Part shown: piece after piece, positions 15,905 to 24,018 of the stretch
Numbering within the stretch: the stretch's first letter is position 1
Layout of the letters: each line of letters begins with the position of its first letter
NCBI RefSeq assembly: GCF_004343775.1
Contig: NZ_PTXL01000008.1
Coordinates: 434,001 to 498,000, forward strand
Direction: 5' to 3'
DNA length: 64,000 nt
Source of the DNA: Burkholderia sp. SRS-46
GTDB taxonomy: Bacteria > Pseudomonadota > Gammaproteobacteria > Burkholderiales > Burkholderiaceae
The notes under the pieces: model-generated
Databases searched by the model: none
The model's input: the letters and a program-made list of their open reading frames with translations, nothing else
Told to the model about the DNA's origin: nothing
Translations under genes and position numbers: made by a program

Positions 15905-17141
15905 CGCCCATGTCGCCGAGCAGGGCCGCCGTGTTGAACGTCTGTTTCCCGTAGTCATATTCCGGCAGCACTTCCGTAAGCGTCTGCGACAATGCGGCCA
16001 ACCGCGCCGACGCCGCATCGCTGCCCTTGCCTGCGTCATGGACGACATACTGGATATCGGAAACAGCGATATTGGCGTTGCGCGATGCCTTCTCGATTGC
16101 AGTCTTCCATGCCTGCACGGCACGCGTCGTGCCCGCCTTCGCGTCAAACTCCCGCGTGTCGGATGTGGCCGACTTGCCGATCCACGCAAGGGGCTCGCGT
16201 TCCGTATTGAAGTTCGGACCGGCAAGGAACAGCACGACGAGGTTTTCGTTGATTTGCGCGTCCTTCGGCGGAAAGCTCGGCGCATCCCAGTTCATGACCC
16301 ACACGCTCTTGTCCGGGTTCGCCTGCAAGTAGTCCAACGCCTTGTTCAACGACGTGAACCCAGCGTTCGCACCGCCTTGTGTGACCTGCACGTCGGGGGG
16401 CGTATCTCGGGTCCAAAGTGTCTTCGGAGAAGGCGGGCCGATCTCGAAGAAATTAACCATGCGATCCCGCAAGCGTGCCTGAGCTTCGTCTCGATCAAGA
16501 CGCGGCGGAATAGCAAGTTCGACACGGACGCCGGCAAGCTCGCGCCATTCCTTTGAGTCCGCCGGATTCACTGTATAGAAATACTTCGGATTTGTTGCAT
16601 ATCGAGTGCGGAGCAGCAAAAGGGATTTATCGACATATTTTCGATAGAAACCCTTAAATGATTCCGCCCCTTTGTTTCCGTATGCAACGCTCGCCACCGA
16701 TTGCAACGTCTTAAACGACGTTGGGTCAGTTCTAACCATATCGTCGTTTTTATTGGGCGAAACAAGTCCTTGTGCCCACAGCAATTGCCACTCGGTTGGA
16801 TAGTCACGGCGCTGCAACGGATTCAACCAAATTAGCCCTACCACTTGAGCGACCGAAGGCTTTGTAACTTCCGCTGACGCAGCAGCAATATTTGATTTAG
16901 GCGCGCTACTCGGGGCTGCATAGGCATTCTGGCGCACGAACATGGTTGTCGCCAACAACACGATGAACGCCAGCAGGCCCGGCACAATTACAAGTCGCTT
17001 CATCCAATCTCCCAGTCCCCATTGTGCGGGGCTCACCTCATCCAAATGTATCGCCAGCAATAGCATCAAACCGGCAACAAATATCCACGCGACAACCGAA
17101 AACCCAACACGTCTCGGCCAAGTCGCTATCAGTCCGTTCAT
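15657..17141 (-). CDS. Tla3-like (DUF2875) adaptor of the Tle3 T6SS lipase
   Basis: This 494-residue protein has two hydrophobic N-terminal helices (about residues 13-33 and 48-67) and then a large soluble region. Its C-terminal part, with HPVAVVVTPPSKLTPIDPDKD and LPWWGRRHDA, is what I associate with DUF2875, now called type VI lipase adaptor Tla3. In Pseudomonas aeruginosa Tla3 binds the lipase Tle3 in the cytoplasm and loads it on VgrG2b. The start codon overlaps the stop of the tle3-like gene by 4 bases (ATGA), and the PAAR gene follows at once. The first half of the gene has visibly lower G+C than its surroundings, a sign of transfer. The family call rests on memory and context. Confidence 0.75.
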   Translation of the reverse strand: MNGLIATWPRRVGFSVVAWIFVAGLMLLLAIHLDEVSPAQWGLGDWMKRLVIVPGLLAFIVLLATTMFVRQNAYAAPSSAPKSNIAAASAEVTKPSVAQVVGLIWLNPLQRRDYPTEWQLLWAQGLVSPNKNDDMVRTDPTSFKTLQSVASVAYGNKGAESFKGFYRKYVDKSLLLLRTRYATNPKYFYTVNPADSKEWRELAGVRVELAIPPRLDRDEAQARLRDRMVNFFEIGPPSPKTLWTRDTPPDVQVTQGGANAGFTSLNKALDYLQANPDKSVWVMNWDAPSFPPKDAQINENLVVLFLAGPNFNTEREPLAWIGKSATSDTREFDAKAGTTRAVQAWKTAIEKASRNANIAVSDIQYVVHDAGKGSDAASARLAALSQTLTEVLPEYDYGKQTFNTAALLGDMGAGSALTDVALAIGRINHFGGNALIAGTTDAQHPVAVVVTPPSKLTPIDPDKDWFRARGENNAYLPWWGRRHDARAAMQGYSE

Positions 17142-19450
17142 GCAACCGCCCCGACATTCAAATAAAACTGTCCTTCACGCTCGTCAGCGATATCCTCAGG
17201 CATTGCTCCCTCGCCATTTTCAGCATGGACCCATTCATGCAACGCCAGCCTCTCGATCGTACCTGTCGCAAAATAGTCGGAATATTTCTGGCTCGGGTTA
17301 TCACCTCCCAACGCCTCGCCGAAACGCCAATCTGCCTCTAGTCTAAGAGCGTTTAGTTGATCAGGCGTCAAATGACACAGACCAATCGCAACATCATATG
17401 CGAGCGCCTTCTCTGCGTGCTCCGGGTTGTTCATCGTGGTCGAATGGTTCGTCGGATTGTTCGTGGTGCCGCGATCCAGAATGTCCTTGATCTCCTTGTT
17501 GCGCCAATCCTGATAGCCCTTCGGCATTTCACTTTGTCCGTCCTCGCCGACGACGCGACCACTCTCGTCCACCCACTCCGAATTCTTTGTCCTGCGCGCC
17601 TCCATACGGAGGATCGCTCTATCTTCGTAACGCTGCGACGTCTCGCTTTCCTGGTCCCCTTTCGCAGCGCCATCGTCGTTCTTCGGCTTATAGGCGTCGT
17701 AGGGATCATCGGCACGTTTGTCGCCGTCAGCCTTGCCTGCATCGCGCGAGGCCGCCGGTGGATCGTTGCCGTCATTGAAATCACTCGACACGTCGCCATC
17801 CTTGGTCTCGATGGGTTTGCCGAGACGCAGCGTCTTTGGCGTAAACGCTTCGGGCAATTGTGGCGCATCGCACGTCACCGACCAATCTTTCGGCGGATCC
17901 GCATTCACTCGCATCGCCTTGAACGACGATGAAAAAAAAGTCGCAATGTACGCAACCGGTGCAGTGAACGTCGTCGCAATCGAACCCAGGATGCTCTCAT
18001 TGCCGCTGTATGCACGGGTCAACCCATACTTCGCAGGCGGTGACGGTGGATACCAGAATCCCGGAGTCTTGCCCTTTTCATAACGCCAGTCATTCTTCAC
18101 GTAGTCGTACTTGGCGTTCAAGTTTCCGATCAGGAATCCGCTGGCGAAAACGCGCTGCGTCAGCACGCCGGCAGCTCCGACATCCTTCAGTTCCGCGGCA
18201 CTGATGCCGCGCCAACCGATCCCTTGAACGGTGACGGCGGAAATCACCTGATCGTGCGGACAGCAATACAAAGTCACCCGACCATAGGTCGCGTTGTTCA
18301 ATCCCCAACTGCCGCGATCGTTCTGCGCGGAGTAAGACATCTTGCTCGTCGGAGACTCGCGCTTGTTCGCCATTTCCTTGTCGATCTGGTCGGCAGGCAT
18401 CTCGAATGCCGCGCGCGCACGAATGATGTCCAGAAACCGGCCCAAGGTCTTCGTCCTGGCCGCGTACGTTTCGCGCCCGCGATTTCCTTTCGGATCCTTC
18501 ATGCCACGTTGCGACCATGTCTCCATAAACGTGGACGACTCCTCGGAACCTTTGCCGTCCGTGTTTGCAAGGCTATACGGCGGGTTCGCCAGCACGTATG
18601 TATCGGCAACACAGCGCACCACGACATTTTCCGAATTCACGTTCTTGCCCTGCACTTCCATCTTGTCGCCGAAGAACGCCGCCGTGATTCCGACCATGTT
18701 GCCCTGGCTATGACAGACCACGGTGATCGGCACGTCCGCCTGCATCTGGCGGATCGATCCGATCAACTTCGCGAGCCGCAATGCGGCAAGTACCCCATAA
18801 GAACGCGGCGGCGTGCGAAACAATGGGCGCGTCGTCGGATTCATTGCTTGGACGGTGATCCAGCCAAAGATTCGGTCATCCACGCCCGCTTGCCACAGGT
18901 CAGGCAGACTCGAACAGCCATTCGCGAATGGCCCCCCTCCCCAGTAGTCCTTTTCGTTCAGGAAGATCTTGTCGCCGTATTCCTTCAACTCTTCGAGCGT
19001 CGCTCGATAGCCCCATCGAAATGGAATGACGACAGAATGTGACGGGCTCGGCTTGACGTAGGATTCAGGCGATAATTTTGGATTCAGGAAGCCATCCGGC
19101 GTCCAGCTTTCCGTGTAGTCCGCCGGGGTCAACTGCCCACCCTCGACGCACGGATAGTCGATCTGATCGCTCAGGCGGCCGAGCCGACGATTCAATCCCT
19201 TGCACAGGCCAGCTTCTGCGCCCTTGAACCACTCGCCTTCAGAATTCACCCCGTGCACGAAGATCACGACGCCGGGCAGCGGCAACTGCTTGGCACACAC
19301 CATTCGACTCTGCAGATCGAATACGGCCGGCCCCTTTCCTTGCGCCATCACAATCGCAGGCGACTCTTGCTGTGTTTTTAACCCCGCCGCGGTCGCGTTG
19401 TTCGTTGATTCACCCGCAGCCGATCTCGGATCGAGAAAAGTATTTGTCAT
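17138..19450 (-). CDS. Tle3-type T6SS lipase effector (DUF3274 at C-terminus)
   Basis: This effector of 770 residues has an alpha/beta-hydrolase N-terminal half: GVVIFVHGVNSEGEWF supplies the oxyanion strand and VVCHSQGNMVG the nucleophile elbow with Ser248. The elbow is C-x-S-x-G rather than the textbook G-x-S-x-G. A region of low complexity, rich in Asp and Lys, lies around residues 590-640. The last 110 residues, with IERLALHEWVH, fit the Tle3 C-terminal domain. Tle3 enzymes attack phospholipids in the target cell periplasm. ATG at 19450 is preferred to a TTG at 19474. It begins 20 bases after vgrG stops. No immunity gene lies between vgrG and this gene. Confidence 0.85.
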   Translation of the reverse strand: MTNTFLDPRSAAGESTNNATAAGLKTQQESPAIVMAQGKGPAVFDLQSRMVCAKQLPLPGVVIFVHGVNSEGEWFKGAEAGLCKGLNRRLGRLSDQIDYPCVEGGQLTPADYTESWTPDGFLNPKLSPESYVKPSPSHSVVIPFRWGYRATLEELKEYGDKIFLNEKDYWGGGPFANGCSSLPDLWQAGVDDRIFGWITVQAMNPTTRPLFRTPPRSYGVLAALRLAKLIGSIRQMQADVPITVVCHSQGNMVGITAAFFGDKMEVQGKNVNSENVVVRCVADTYVLANPPYSLANTDGKGSEESSTFMETWSQRGMKDPKGNRGRETYAARTKTLGRFLDIIRARAAFEMPADQIDKEMANKRESPTSKMSYSAQNDRGSWGLNNATYGRVTLYCCPHDQVISAVTVQGIGWRGISAAELKDVGAAGVLTQRVFASGFLIGNLNAKYDYVKNDWRYEKGKTPGFWYPPSPPAKYGLTRAYSGNESILGSIATTFTAPVAYIATFFSSSFKAMRVNADPPKDWSVTCDAPQLPEAFTPKTLRLGKPIETKDGDVSSDFNDGNDPPAASRDAGKADGDKRADDPYDAYKPKNDDGAAKGDQESETSQRYEDRAILRMEARRTKNSEWVDESGRVVGEDGQSEMPKGYQDWRNKEIKDILDRGTTNNPTNHSTTMNNPEHAEKALAYDVAIGLCHLTPDQLNALRLEADWRFGEALGGDNPSQKYSDYFATGTIERLALHEWVHAENGEGAMPEDIADEREGQFYLNVGAVA

Positions 19451-19470
19451 CCCCGCACCTGCCTCAAGCC

Positions 19471-22245
19471 TCAAATTTTCTTGATGAATTGAACTGCCAG
19501 TTGTTCAAACTGATCGGTCGTGATCTGTGGCAACTCGCCGGCCGCGTTCGTCTTCAAGTTCAACAATTCGCCCGAAGACTTTTGGATCTGTGCGTCGTAT
19601 CCCTCGACCGGCGCACTATCCGTCGCCCTCACCAACTTAGGCACTCTCCCCAACGGCGCATGCTCGAACTTCGGAAAATCCGTGCTCATATTCGCCGGCC
19701 CGGCCCACGTATGCGCGGCCGACTTGACGGTGAAACTCCCCGGACACCCGAGCTCGATATCCCCGCCCTGCAGCTTCAGATACGCGCCGCCCGAGGTCAC
19801 GAACACCACCTGCTCGCTCGCCATCCCCGCGAGCTTCCCGCCCGCGGCCGTCATCTGGATGTTCTTCGCCGAATCGATCTGCGTGTCGTCGTTCTGGCTC
19901 TGCAGCCACACCTTGCCCTGATTGGCGATCGCCGACACCCCTTCGCTGTGCGCGAACATCTGCACGCCATGCCCCGCCTGCAGGTTGATCCGCTGCCCGC
20001 TCGTGTATTGCAGATGGTTCTGCGCGACGGTATCGACGTTGCCGCCCGCATGCGTGGTGACGGTCTTCGGCGTGGCGACGCTGATCCCCGCGGGCGCCGT
20101 GATGCCGATCGCGGCCTGCTCGCCGCCCGACGCGCCATCGCCCGCCGAAGCCTCGCCATTCGGCCAGCCCCGCACGGTCGTCATCAGCGCATCGTGCGGC
20201 TGCGTATCCATCGCGACGCCCTGATGCTGCGCGGCGTAATCGCCGAGGCTCTTGAACAGCTCCACGCATTCCTGCATCAGCTGCAGATACTCGTCCCGCG
20301 CGAGATGCCCGTCGCTCGCGCGCAGCCGCTGCCACGCCGAGATCAGCATCGCCTTGCCGCTGCGGATCGCGACGTGCGCATCGCTGCGCAATTCGGCGCC
20401 CTCGCCGCGTGTTGCGCCGTGGCCGTTGTCGCGCGGCTGCGTCAGAAACCCGAGGTTCAGCTGGCTGTGGGCATGCTCGCTCGCGAGCTGGCTGCTGATC
20501 TGCCCGGGCGTGTCGTCGAAGCGGATCTGGTTGTAGCGCTGCCCCTTGATCTCCTTCGTCTTCGTGCCCGACAGATAGCGGTTCCCCGGCAACGCGCCCG
20601 TATGGCTGAACGTCGCCGGCATGTTCGGCCCGTTCGCCAGCACGCCCAGCACGACGAGCCGGTCCGGATCGCCGCCGATATGCCCGATCAGCACTTCCAT
20701 CCCGACTCGCGGCAGCATATTCGCGCCGAAGGTCGGCCCTGCGAGCGCACAGGCCACGCGCACGGGCGCGCTGTCGGCCGGCGCGCCGCTGGTGCCCGCG
20801 CCCTGCGCATGCGCGTGATCGTCCGCGCTGAGCCCCTGGATCTGCACGCGGATCCGCCCCATCTCGTCGCAGAACACCTCCTCGCCCTCCGGGCCGACGA
20901 CGACCGCCGTCATCGGATGCACCGCCGGCAAGTCGACGCCCGGATCGTACGCAGGCGTCAGCGGTACGCCGCGCCGCACGCACGAGAACGTGTTCTCGTA
21001 TCGCGTATCGTCGTCGCCGGCTGGTTTCGCGCCCGCCTCGGGCGGCGTCGCGTCGAACAGCGCGCGGCTCGCCGCGAACAGCGATTGCGCGCGCGCGTTC
21101 AGTTCCTTCGGCAGGTTGTTCCGCGCGCGGTGATGCAGCGACGTGACGATGAACTGGCGTTGCTCGACCGGCAGCGTGTCGAGTTGCGGATGCTCGGCGA
21201 GCGTGAACCAATGGCCGACCGCCAGATCCCGCACGCCGCCGGCGCCGTCGACGGCTTCTGCACGCAGCTCGTGCGCGAGCATCCGGTCCTTGCCGATCCG
21301 GTCGAGGTCGGACGACGAATCGCCCGCGTGCGGAATATCGATGACCGCGTCGGCGAGCAACCGCGCGATATCGTTGCCGGCCTCGCCCTGGTCGACGATC
21401 GTCGCCTGTTCGGTTTGCGACATCCGGCCGTTCTTGTAGTCCCAGGTCGGCCGGGCGACGCTGCCCGGAATCAGGCTGCGGCGCGTCGCCCACAGCGTGA
21501 TCGAGTCGCGCTCTTCAGTCGCCGCGTCGCGGTGGTAGCGCACCGTGCCCGCTTCGGTCTCGGGCAGCTTCATCGGATCGTCGGTGAAGACGAGCGTATG
21601 GATCGGCGTATCCGCCGCCGCGCCATCGTTCTTGTCGCCGACTTTGCCGGCCTTCGCGAACACCGTCGCGCCGTCACGCCGCAACAGCCGCCGGATGAAA
21701 TGCGCATCGGACTCGTTCACCTGCCGCGTGAGCTCGCGCGCCGGGTAGCGTTCGCGCCGCAGCCCCGACAGGTCGAAATCAAACGCCCGCGCCAGCGCCG
21801 GGCTGCGCTGGCGCCACTCCTGCAGCAGCACGTCGAGAATGTCGGGCAGGCTCTTGGTGCGGAAAAGCCGCGAATTGGTCCGCCGCTCCATCACGGACAG
21901 CACGTCGCGAATCGTCAACTGGTAGCACGCGAGCGATCCGTCCGACTGCCCGGCACGGACGTCGGTGACGATCGCGTTGATCGCATGCAGGCGCCCGCGA
22001 TCGGTCGTCATCTGGACGGAAACCGGCAGCCCGATCAGGCTGCGGATCGGCAGGTCGGCCCGCGCGGATACACAGGTCAGGTGACCGGCGATCCCCGTCA
22101 TCAACCCTTCCTGGATATCGGCGTACTGGAGCGCCAGGACCTGCTCCAGCGTGCGCTGGGCCGGCCCCCAGTTCAGGCGGATGGGTCGATTGTTCTGGTC
22201 GACAACCCCGGATGCAAATGCGCGCAGCAAATCGGCTGTATTCAC
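19471..22245 (-). CDS. vgrG: VgrG, T6SS spike protein
   Basis: This protein of about 924 residues is a T6SS spike trimer subunit. The N-terminal gp27/gp5-like part starts with NTADLLRAF and includes LTRQVNESDAHFIRRLLRRDG. The OB-fold region has GEEVFCDEMGRIRVQIQG and ANMLPRVGMEVLIGHIGGDP. Next is NRYLSGTKTKEIKGQRYNQI and a DUF2345 beta-helix to the end, with repeats such as GKVWLQSQNDDTQIDSAKNI. The GTG at 22245 gives the N-terminus typical of the family; an upstream ATG at 22308 would add 21 residues. It heads the operon vgrG-tle3-tla3-PAAR. No T6SS sheath or baseplate genes are nearby, so it is an orphan vgrG island. Confidence 0.95.
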   Translation of the reverse strand: MNTADLLRAFASGVVDQNNRPIRLNWGPAQRTLEQVLALQYADIQEGLMTGIAGHLTCVSARADLPIRSLIGLPVSVQMTTDRGRLHAINAIVTDVRAGQSDGSLACYQLTIRDVLSVMERRTNSRLFRTKSLPDILDVLLQEWRQRSPALARAFDFDLSGLRRERYPARELTRQVNESDAHFIRRLLRRDGATVFAKAGKVGDKNDGAAADTPIHTLVFTDDPMKLPETEAGTVRYHRDAATEERDSITLWATRRSLIPGSVARPTWDYKNGRMSQTEQATIVDQGEAGNDIARLLADAVIDIPHAGDSSSDLDRIGKDRMLAHELRAEAVDGAGGVRDLAVGHWFTLAEHPQLDTLPVEQRQFIVTSLHHRARNNLPKELNARAQSLFAASRALFDATPPEAGAKPAGDDDTRYENTFSCVRRGVPLTPAYDPGVDLPAVHPMTAVVVGPEGEEVFCDEMGRIRVQIQGLSADDHAHAQGAGTSGAPADSAPVRVACALAGPTFGANMLPRVGMEVLIGHIGGDPDRLVVLGVLANGPNMPATFSHTGALPGNRYLSGTKTKEIKGQRYNQIRFDDTPGQISSQLASEHAHSQLNLGFLTQPRDNGHGATRGEGAELRSDAHVAIRSGKAMLISAWQRLRASDGHLARDEYLQLMQECVELFKSLGDYAAQHQGVAMDTQPHDALMTTVRGWPNGEASAGDGASGGEQAAIGITAPAGISVATPKTVTTHAGGNVDTVAQNHLQYTSGQRINLQAGHGVQMFAHSEGVSAIANQGKVWLQSQNDDTQIDSAKNIQMTAAGGKLAGMASEQVVFVTSGGAYLKLQGGDIELGCPGSFTVKSAAHTWAGPANMSTDFPKFEHAPLGRVPKLVRATDSAPVEGYDAQIQKSSGELLNLKTNAAGELPQITTDQFEQLAVQFIKKI

Positions 22246-22579
22246 AGCGTCACTCTCAGGTTCTTGTTTTACTTCGTTATTCACCGGGCCAACACGCCTG
22301 CGATGCAACCTGGGGCGCAGCCCATCTCGTTTGGGCGGAGCATACCAAAGTTGTCAAAAATATGAAGCGTTTCTGACAGTATTTAGAACTACCCGTTGAG
22401 CATGCCGGGGGACTTTGGTAATTCACATTCTTTCGCTGCGATCGCAGCGTGGGAATGCATTGTTCCTGCACGATGCGAATCGCCGCGCATTCCGGAATGC
22501 ATCGTCTGCCTTAATATTCACGCGCAATCGAGAGCCGGGCGATTCCGGCATTCACGCACACCATTTGAACGGGAAACAC
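22246..22579. other. AT-rich divergent region with two palindromes
   Basis: These 334 bases between vgrG and the rightward unknown gene are poorer in G+C than the surroundings. They hold two perfect palindromes: CGCTGCGATCGCAGCG at 22434-22449 and GCATTCCGGAATGC at 22487-22500. Both could be operators for the divergent promoters. No convincing -35/-10 pair was settled on. Confidence 0.5.
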
Positions 22580-23311
22580 ATGAGCGGTTGGGTCATTGCA
22601 CTTGCGGGCGCCGTCATCCTTTACGGTCTGACGCGCATGCTGACGCGTGCACCGGCGTCGCAAACAACGGCGGCAACCGCGCCCGCCTCGTCCGACGCCG
22701 CGCCGCCGGACGAGCCCGCGCCGAAGCACGCGCAAGCGGCATCAACCCGTCAGGAGTCGAAACTGACCGACCAGCCCGACGTCGCGGACATCGATCACGT
22801 CGACTTGGAAGCCTCGATCTACGTCCCCGCCCAACGCCGGGATATGACCGATCTCCTCATCGAATGCGGCGCGCTCGACCGTCAAGTGCGGGACCAAAAC
22901 GAGCGCTCTTTGCCCGAATCGCCGGATCTGGTCATCGGCGTGCCGTTGCGCGAAATTCCAACCGACGTTTTAGCCCGGCTTTGGGAGAACCCCGTCGACA
23001 CGCTGGAAATCTCCGCACACATCAAATGGCGCAAGTACGGTTATATCCACGGTGAATTCGGGACTATTGCCCACATCGAGCAGGCCTTCGACAAATGGCT
23101 GGAAGCGTCGCCGGGGTGGCAATCCATGGTCCAGGAGCGCGGGGCTTACATCGACGGCACGTTCTTCACCGCCGACGTTCTGCTGCATATCGAGCGCGGC
23201 TATATGGATAGTTCCGTCGTCGTCGAGGTCGTATCGCGCGAAGTATTGCGGCGGGACGTCCGCAGGCAGCTCGCTGAATTGCGGGCGCATCTGCAGACGC
23301 CGATCGCATGA
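22580..23311 (+). CDS. Unknown single-span membrane protein beside the T6SS module
   Basis: This 243-residue protein is not one I recognise. One N-terminal helix (about residues 3-20) is followed by an Ala/Pro/Thr-rich linker (about 20-75) and a soluble, mildly acidic C-terminal domain of about 165 residues. Phrases such as VGVPLREIPTDVLARLWENP and VDTLEISAHIKWRKYGYIHGEF suggest an alpha/beta fold. The topology, a membrane anchor with the domain probably in the periplasm, would suit an immunity or accessory protein of the neighbouring lipase, but this is only inferred from position. It is divergent from vgrG, so it would be separately expressed. Confidence 0.65.
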   Translation: MSGWVIALAGAVILYGLTRMLTRAPASQTTAATAPASSDAAPPDEPAPKHAQAASTRQESKLTDQPDVADIDHVDLEASIYVPAQRRDMTDLLIECGALDRQVRDQNERSLPESPDLVIGVPLREIPTDVLARLWENPVDTLEISAHIKWRKYGYIHGEFGTIAHIEQAFDKWLEASPGWQSMVQERGAYIDGTFFTADVLLHIERGYMDSSVVVEVVSREVLRRDVRRQLAELRAHLQTPIA

Positions 23312-23341
23312 CGCGTTGCCTGGGTGCGTGAAGCTGCGCTG

Positions 23342-23767
23342 CTATGCGCGATCGGACGATGCAACGCGAGTCATCTTCAGTCGCGAAAAGACGAAGGGCA
23401 ACGACCAGTCGCGTATCGTGAAGTCCCAGCGGCCTTCAACGTCCACGAAGGTCGCCGTGAAACGGCGCTCGTTTGTCCACGTCACATCGTCGAGCCAGTA
23501 CGAGCCGTACATCGCCCCCACCGTCCGTTCCGCCAGCACCTTGCCGAGATCCTTCGACAGCAGCGAGAAGCTCACGGCTTCCTCGTACGGGCAGTCGTAA
23601 TCGGTCACCAGCAGATAGCCGGCGCGGGTTTCGAACTGCCGCAGCAGCGTGTATCCGGACACCGTGACACCTGCGGGCCTGCCGCCCACGAGGACGCGCG
23701 ATCGCCTGGGCCAGGATTCGTAAGGCCCTGCGTGCGTTTCGATTGAGAACTGGTCGACCGGATTCAT
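23342..23767 (-). CDS. Unknown soluble protein
   Basis: This 141-residue protein has no signal peptide or membrane segment. It is rich in aromatic residues and beta-prone segments, such as AGYLLVTDYDCPYEEAVSF and FTATFVDVEGRWDFTIRDW, and looks like a single beta-rich domain. No family is recognised. GGGAG precedes the ATG at 23767. It converges with the unknown gene on its left and lies between it and tRNA-Ser, so it may belong to the T6SS island cargo or be an old chromosomal gene. Confidence 0.65.
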   Translation of the reverse strand: MNPVDQFSIETHAGPYESWPRRSRVLVGGRPAGVTVSGYTLLRQFETRAGYLLVTDYDCPYEEAVSFSLLSKDLGKVLAERTVGAMYGSYWLDDVTWTNERRFTATFVDVEGRWDFTIRDWSLPFVFSRLKMTRVASSDRA

Positions 23768-23823
23768 GCTCCCTGTGCCCCTCGCGACTCGTCAGCGACG
23801 TGCCCGCCCGCGCAGCCGGACAT

Positions 23824-23861
23824 GAAAAAGCCCCGCAAGTCCATGAACTTGCGGGGCTTTT
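23824..23861 (-). terminator. Rho-independent terminator behind tRNA-Ser
   Basis: The hairpin GCCCCGCAAG / CTTGCGGGGC has an 8-base loop and is flanked by A and T runs on both sides, so it can work in either direction. It ends transcription of the minus-strand tRNA gene. Confidence 0.85.
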
Positions 23862-23868
23862 CTGAATC

Positions 23869-23958
23869 TGGCGGAGAGAGGGGGATTCGAACCCCCGATA
23901 GGCTTACACCTATACACGCTTTCCAGGCGTGCGACTTAAACCACTCATCCATCTCTCC
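23869..23958 (-). tRNA. tRNA-Ser (GGA)
   Basis: On the minus strand the gene starts GGAGAGATGGATGAG and ends with an encoded CCA. The acceptor arms pair, the anticodon loop CTGGAAA gives anticodon GGA, and a long variable arm identifies a serine tRNA. Length is 90 bases. The gene marks the right edge of the T6SS module; no duplicated 3' end (attachment site) was found in the window. Confidence 0.95.
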
Positions 23959-24018
23959 GGAAGAGCGAGAGTATAGCAAACTCTTGCGCCGCCCCGCCAC
24001 TCCCCCATCAAAACGACG

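Noticed and set aside
19372..22365. A 997-codon plus-strand frame opposite vgrG
   Set aside because: It is a shadow of vgrG. It has extreme Arg/His content and no family features.
23869..23958. tRNA-Ser as an integration site of the T6SS region
   Set aside because: No integrase and no repeated tRNA 3' end were found, so an attachment-site call is not supported.
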